Source: Actinomyces gaoshouyii (GTDB lineage: Bacteria > Actinomycetota > Actinomycetes > Actinomycetales > Actinomycetaceae). From it: DNA of 64,000 bases. Where the stretch lies: positions 62,001-126,000 of the forward strand of contig NZ_MVIV01000002.1 in NCBI RefSeq assembly GCF_002072175.1. The letters run 5' to 3'. Below are positions 60,601-64,000 of this stretch, piece by piece. Position 1 is the first letter of the stretch, and the number at the start of each line of letters is the position of its first letter. The notes under the pieces are model-generated. The model made no database searches. It saw only the letters and a program-made list of their open reading frames with translations, and was not told the DNA's origin. A program made the position numbers and the translations under genes.

Positions 60601-62283
60601 GGGCGCCATGACGACGGCGTCACCGTGCGGGTGCCGATTGAGGTGCTGGGGCGCCTGGAGCCGACCGGCTTCGACTGGCTCGTGCCGGGGATGCGCCCCG
60701 AGCTCGTGGTGGCCACGATCCGAGCACTCCCCAAGCGAGTACGCCGCCAGCTCGTCCCCGCCCCGGATGTGGGCGCGCAGGCGTGGGCGGTCCTGCAGGA
60801 GGAGTACCCGACGCCGCCCGGGGCCTCCTGCCCGGATACGCCCTTCGAGGAGGCCTTCGCCGCGGTGATGGGGCGCCTGCGCGGCGTGGAGATCAGCGAC
60901 GACGACTGGGCAGAGGCCGCCGAGCGCCTGCCCGATCACCTGTCGATCGCCTTCGCGGCGCTTGACGCGCGAGGGAGGGCCCTGGGGCGCGGCAAGGATC
61001 TCGTGGCGCTGCAGAGGCGCCTGTCGGGGCGCACCGAGGAGGCTGTGCGCTCGGCGGTGCGCGGGGCGCTCGCCCAGGCGATGGAGGAGGCGCAGGCCCG
61101 CTCCGGCGGGCGCGGCGGTACGCGGGGCCCCGGGACCGGGAAGGAGGGGCAGGGTCGGCAGGGCCCCGGGCGGCGCGGCCGACGCGGGCGCAGGGCCGAC
61201 GACGGCGCCGATCCCGCGGAGGCGGCGGGCCCGGTCGGCCCGGTGGCGGGCGGCGCCGGGCCGACCGGCATGAGCGCGGGGCTGGCCGAGCGGGCGGGCC
61301 TGGAGGAGTGGCCGAGCGGCCTGGCCGGACTCATCGGCCCGGATTCCTCCACGATCCCCGCCACGGTGGAGTCCACCGGCACGGCCGGGCTCGTCGTGCG
61401 AGGTTACCCGGCCCTGGTGGCCAGTGGCGGCGCGGCCCGGCTGCGCCCCGGCGGGGCCAGCGGGAGCGGGACTGCCGGCAAGCCCACGGCCCCCACCGCG
61501 GATCTGACGATCCTGTCCGACGCCGTCGCCCAGGGCCGGGAGCACCCCGCCGGCGTGATCGCGCTGGCACTGGCGCACGCGGCACTGCCGACGGGCCGGA
61601 TCACGAGCCGCTGGAGCGGCAGGGAGTCGCTGACGCTCGCGGCGAGCCCTTACCGGTCCACCGAGGCGCTGGTGACCGACCTCCAGCTGGCGGCGGCGCG
61701 CGCCGTCGCCGAGCAGTGGGCGTCCGGCACCGGTCGGAGACTCGCCGAGGTGCGCGAGAAGGCCGTTTTCGATGAGCTCGCGGGGGCGATGCGCGAGGGG
61801 TTGGAGGACGGGGTCCACCGGATCGCCCTCATCGTGGTGCGCGTACTGGAGGCCCAGCGGGAGGTTCAGGACGCGGTGGACGCGCATACCTCGCTCGCGC
61901 TGCTGACCACGCTGCAGGAGGTGCGCGAGCAGGCCGCCGCGCTCATCGCCGATGGGTTCATCACCGCCACGCCCGCCAGCCGGCTGCAGCACCTGCCCAG
62001 GTACCTGAAGGCGCTGGCGATGAGAGTGGAGCGGGCGGCCTCCTCGCCGTCGGCGGCATCGCAGGACGCGGCCCTGGCCCACCAGGCGCGCGAGGCCCTG
62101 GCAGGGATCGAGCGGGCGCGTGAGCGGACTGCGGCGCTCCCGCCGGATGCGGCGCGCGAGGCTGCGCTGGCCGAGGCGCGGTGGATGGTGGAGGAGCTGC
62201 GGGTGAGTCTGTTCGCCCAGACGCTGGGAACCTCCCAGAAAGTCAGCCCCCAACGCATCTCCAAACTCCTCGCCACCATCTAG
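57625..62283 (+). CDS. hrpA: ATP-dependent RNA helicase HrpA
   Basis: 1552 residues, longer than the usual 1300. An Arg/Gly/Gln-rich N-terminal tail (1-65) precedes the DEAH core. Walker A is GETGSGKTT (111-119), DEAH is at 210-213 and SAT follows. Then come NVAETSLTVPGIRYVIDPG and QRSGRCGR. The winged-helix, ratchet and OB domains follow, then a DUF3418-type C-terminal part. Two low-complexity inserts are notable: one between RecA domains (about 255-345) and a long Gly/Ala/Arg stretch near 1155-1290. It remodels mRNA/ribosome complexes in E. coli. ATG 57625 was chosen; an ATG seven codons earlier is possible. Confidence 0.95.
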   Translation: MDNTSAAGDAGEGHGHQQGRRDRRDSGGHREDGARRGRRPAQQQDGHGRPPHGNRQGRRPRRPWAGFTADQLSERTASVPEIVYPDELPVTARRAEIAEAIQHNQVVIVAGETGSGKTTQIPKICLELGRGITGMIGHTQPRRIAARSVAERIADELGTRISSEGIVGYQVRFTEEVGARTLIKLMTDGILLAEIQSDPTLARYDTIIVDEAHERSLNIDFILGYLARLLPSRPDLKVIITSATIDSERFAEHFGAEPPRPDGLAVPDDGARSDGTAPTAARVPAPIIEVTGRTYPVEIRYRPLSADEPDSGADAADDTDRAPRAGRAKRPEPAPREDRDQVTGILDAVDELLATGPGDILVFLAGERDIRDTESVLADHLGPRLAVDGRSRLPGGVEVVPLYSRLSAAEQHRVFEPHSTRRIVLATNVAETSLTVPGIRYVIDPGLARISRYSNRTKVQRLPIEPISQASANQRSGRCGRLADGVAIRLYSEADFDSRPQYTEPEILRTSLASVILQMAALGLGAVEDFPFIDAPDRRAVRDGIALLAEIGAIDPDGAARAQGPRLTTVGRRLARLPIDPRLGRMLLEAGELGCAGEVLVIVAALSIQDVRERPVDKQEASDALHRRFADPTSDFLTYLNLWRYLRTQSRELSGSAFRRMCRAEFLHYLRIREWQDVHAQLRQMSRQLGLNASPVELPTARAIRAAGEALEPGSHAAQIAHGDVAAAVMALGRSADTPDADAIHRSLLVGLLSNVGNWDERRREYAGARGTRFTIWPGSGLRRKTYDWVMTAELVETSRLFARTVAKVDERWIEEAAGRAGLLRRVHGEPYWSTRRGAAMVHEKVMLYGMTLVADRPSTLASVGTESARQVAREMFIRSGLVEGGWHARHGFVERNRELREELEDVERRRREHGLLASDEALFDFYDDRLPENIHGAADFDAWWRRERSRRPDLLDFTRELLLPGDDDATGYPDTWTQGDLTLGLEYVFEPGRHDDGVTVRVPIEVLGRLEPTGFDWLVPGMRPELVVATIRALPKRVRRQLVPAPDVGAQAWAVLQEEYPTPPGASCPDTPFEEAFAAVMGRLRGVEISDDDWAEAAERLPDHLSIAFAALDARGRALGRGKDLVALQRRLSGRTEEAVRSAVRGALAQAMEEAQARSGGRGGTRGPGTGKEGQGRQGPGRRGRRGRRADDGADPAEAAGPVGPVAGGAGPTGMSAGLAERAGLEEWPSGLAGLIGPDSSTIPATVESTGTAGLVVRGYPALVASGGAARLRPGGASGSGTAGKPTAPTADLTILSDAVAQGREHPAGVIALALAHAALPTGRITSRWSGRESLTLAASPYRSTEALVTDLQLAAARAVAEQWASGTGRRLAEVREKAVFDELAGAMREGLEDGVHRIALIVVRVLEAQREVQDAVDAHTSLALLTTLQEVREQAAALIADGFITATPASRLQHLPRYLKALAMRVERAASSPSAASQDAALAHQAREALAGIERARERTAALPPDAAREAALAEARWMVEELRVSLFAQTLGTSQKVSPQRISKLLATI

Positions 62284-62310
62284 CCCCACCGCCCATCGCC
62301 CCTCCCTATC

Positions 62311-62360
62311 AGCGAGACCGGTCCGCGGACCGGTCTCGCTCCTATTTTCGACCGGTCTCG
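62311..62360. repeat. GAGACCGGTC-family palindrome, copy C (left outer arm missing)
   Basis: A 30-bp perfect inner palindrome (62311-62340) is followed by the same 12-bp spacer as copy A (complement strand) and the outer GACCGGTCTC (to 62360). The matching left outer arm is absent. It lies 28 bases after the hrpA stop, between convergent genes, and will still fold as a terminator. Confidence 0.88.
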
Positions 62361-62386
62361 CTGGAGGGGGGGCGGGTGCCTCGGCA

Positions 62387-63862
62387 TCAGGCCGGCCGCA
62401 GGCCCTCGGCAGCCAGCGCCGCCCGAGCCCTGCCCCAGCGGCGGTCGTCGCGGAAGGCGAGCCAGAGGGAATCGAGCCCCCGATCGGCGACGGCGGCGTA
62501 GAAGGCCTCCGGCCCGCGCTCAGCGCCGCGCCCCAGGGCCCGGGCGCTGACGATCTCCTCCTCGGTCCGACCGCCACCCACATGCGCGATGAAAGCGCGC
62601 CGATCGGACCACGCGGCGCCAGGATCGCTCTCGTCGAGGTGGAGCCAGTGGTGCCCGGGCGCGATCCCGAGCGCGTCGTCACCCTCGACGGGCGGGGCGA
62701 TTGGCCCCGTCCAGTCCCGGCCGGCCCGGGTGGCGAGGATCGAGGCGGGCCAGACGACGCCGGTGTCCACGTCCAGCCAGACGCCGTCGCGCTGCCCGCC
62801 GGCGGCGATGGAGGTCACCAGTGCTCCCAGGCGCAGCGGTAGGGGCGAGCCGGCGGGGCGCTCCCCGCGCAGCCGGGCCATGATCAGCTCGGCGAGAACG
62901 TCGTCGCCGGGCCAACCGCGCAGCTCGAGCTGGGTGATGGTGGAGAGCATCGCGGCGGTCATCGGCTCGCACAGCGCGTGGCCGGGCCCGTTGCTGGCGC
63001 GCCAGGTGCCCGCCAGGCAGGCGCCGACCTGCTGGAGGACGTGGCGGCAGTCGGCGCCGGTGAGGGCGGACACGAGCGAGGGGATATCGCGCCTGGCCCA
63101 GGCCCTGCGCACCGCGCCGACGTCGACGGGCTCGGCCACGGACGCACCGAACTCCTCCAAGAACTCCAGGTGCCGGGGACGGCCCCGCTCGCCGCGCGGG
63201 CCCCGCGGGGCCCGAGGCTCCTCACGATCCGGCTGGTCCCGGCGATCCCTGGCCTCGGCGCGCTCGGCGGCCCTGCGAGCACGGCGGCTCGACCCCGGCT
63301 CGAAGGCCTCGGGCGCGGGCCGCGCCCCGCCGGCCCCATTCCCCTCATCATCGACGCGGCGGCCCCCTGCGCCCCGGTGGCGCTCGGCGTCGGGCCGAAT
63401 CCGGCCGTACTGATCCGGCAGGTCGCCCCAGCCGCGGATCGGCTGCGGACCGGTGATCCGCGGGCCGATGAGCTGATCGACACCGATCTTGTCGGTGACG
63501 GTGCAGCGGTAGACCCACCGATCGGACAGGTCGAAGACGTAGCGCATCGTGTCCCCGCGCCCCAGGAGCGGCTTGACCGCGGTGGTGCCGGGCAGGACGC
63601 GGTCGAGGATGGGACCGCCGGTGGCGGCCCGGGTCGCGAGGTCGCGCTGGGGGGCGTCGTCGATGATGCGGGTGCCATCCGCGAGGGCGAACTCGTGGTG
63701 GTGGGCCCGGTCCCAGCGGGCGAAGGCGAGATCGATGGCGCGGGCGAGCTCGGCAAAGGTGGTCGACGGCGGAGCGATGAGGTCACGCCCAGGGGGCGGG
63801 TCGAGGTCAATGCCGCGACCGCCCAGGAGCTCCACGGTGATGACCTGCCAGCGTCTCGCCAT
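62387..63862 (-). CDS. pRiA4b ORF-3-like domain protein
   Basis: 491 residues. The N-terminal 130 residues fit the plasmid pRiA4b ORF-3-like domain: FAELARAIDLAFARWDRAHHHEF, ADGTRIIDD and MRYVFDLSDRWVYRCTV. An Arg/Glu-rich charged linker (about 170-245) separates it from an unrecognised C-terminal region of about 245 residues ending in WLAFRDDRRWGRARAAL. The domain occurs in mobile-element and chromosomal proteins; its function is not known. ATG 63862 was chosen because the domain follows at once. A CAGCAT box is 7 nt upstream. Confidence 0.75.
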   Translation of the reverse strand: MARRWQVITVELLGGRGIDLDPPPGRDLIAPPSTTFAELARAIDLAFARWDRAHHHEFALADGTRIIDDAPQRDLATRAATGGPILDRVLPGTTAVKPLLGRGDTMRYVFDLSDRWVYRCTVTDKIGVDQLIGPRITGPQPIRGWGDLPDQYGRIRPDAERHRGAGGRRVDDEGNGAGGARPAPEAFEPGSSRRARRAAERAEARDRRDQPDREEPRAPRGPRGERGRPRHLEFLEEFGASVAEPVDVGAVRRAWARRDIPSLVSALTGADCRHVLQQVGACLAGTWRASNGPGHALCEPMTAAMLSTITQLELRGWPGDDVLAELIMARLRGERPAGSPLPLRLGALVTSIAAGGQRDGVWLDVDTGVVWPASILATRAGRDWTGPIAPPVEGDDALGIAPGHHWLHLDESDPGAAWSDRRAFIAHVGGGRTEEEIVSARALGRGAERGPEAFYAAVADRGLDSLWLAFRDDRRWGRARAALAAEGLRPA

Positions 63863-64000
63863 GGTCCCGATGCTGCCATAGCCTCGCGGGGCGCGCATGG
63901 GCCCCAACCTGGGAAAATCCTGGGGCTGCGCCGTACGGCCCGCTCATGCCCCACCCACCTGCGGCAAGATGCGGACAACCGGCGGACGTGGCACTGAGCA

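Noticed and set aside
25507-62360. GGTCTC sites in the palindromes as a restriction-modification signal
   Set aside because: The sites follow from the core sequence; no R-M gene lies near, so no function was assigned.
58795-62682. A 1295-codon open frame opposite hrpA
   Set aside because: Arg/Gly/Leu-rich shadow of the helicase gene without start signals or domains.
63863-64000. A further gene at the right edge
   Set aside because: The open frames reaching into this part are shadows of the minus-strand gene; nothing with a start signal or motif is seen in the last 138 bases.

Overview
The window is very G+C-rich and reads as chromosomal DNA of a high-G+C Gram-positive bacterium. Pointers are a GTP-type PEP carboxykinase, lipobox lipoproteins of an LppM-like kind, a PP2C/FHA pair, a DUF58/MoxR/VWA operon, frequent GTG starts and many leaderless promoters. 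A secreted sialidase with cell-wall-binding repeats suggests a host-associated member of the Actinomycetaceae (Actinomyces/Schaalia-like). The family assignment is inference; no rRNA or housekeeping marker is present to fix it.

Layout. 1-7.7 kb: purine cluster on the minus strand, purD, purC, two small membrane-protein genes, purS, purQ, then an opposite-strand trehalose synthase-like glycosyltransferase gene, and the start of purL at the left edge. 7.9-13.2 kb: pckG, two tandem lipoproteins, purA. 13.2-17.1 kb: a sugar ABC importer (binding protein, two permeases) with a YesL-family gene. 17.4-23 kb: fba, an RNA methyltransferase, an XRE repressor/ImmA-type peptidase pair, pyrE, tpx and a short-chain dehydrogenase. 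22.9-28.6 kb: exonuclease III, nitroreductase, a serine hydrolase, a DEDD exonuclease and the sialidase. 28.8-32.4 kb: dcd with a coupled unknown gene, tRNA-Gly, then a decayed stretch holding a Vsr remnant, an att-like repeat of the tRNA end and a multiply frameshifted nitroreductase. 32.3-35.1 kb: DoxX, M50-type protein, NUDIX, TetR. 35.2-41 kb: six overlapping genes MoxR, DUF58, small membrane protein, two VWA proteins, TPR-like protein. 41.4-44 kb: PP2C, FHA, LmeA-like. 44.2-51.6 kb: membrane and envelope proteins, including MFS, GT87-like, App1-like, TRIC and CDF. 51.8-56.2 kb: cutC, then metF-metE behind a likely SAM riboswitch. 56.5-64 kb: an alpha/beta hydrolase fold protein without its nucleophile, a long HrpA helicase, and a pRiA4b ORF-3-like protein.

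How it works together. De novo purine synthesis (purD, C, S, Q, L, A), pyrimidine salvage or synthesis (pyrE, dcd) and methionine synthesis (metF, metE) supply nucleotides and one-carbon products. pckG and fba are central carbon genes. The ABC importer and sialidase point to glycan use. Many genes have a TANNNT -10 box exactly 6 nt before the start codon, so much of the region probably makes leaderless mRNAs, while operon-internal genes use Shine-Dalgarno sites or stop/start overlap.

The most unusual non-coding feature is a family of about 70-bp nearly perfect palindromes built on GAGACCGGTC, with three copies at gene ends and covarying arms. The clearest mobile or horizontal trace is the 12-bp repeat of the tRNA-Gly 3' end bracketing the Vsr remnant.
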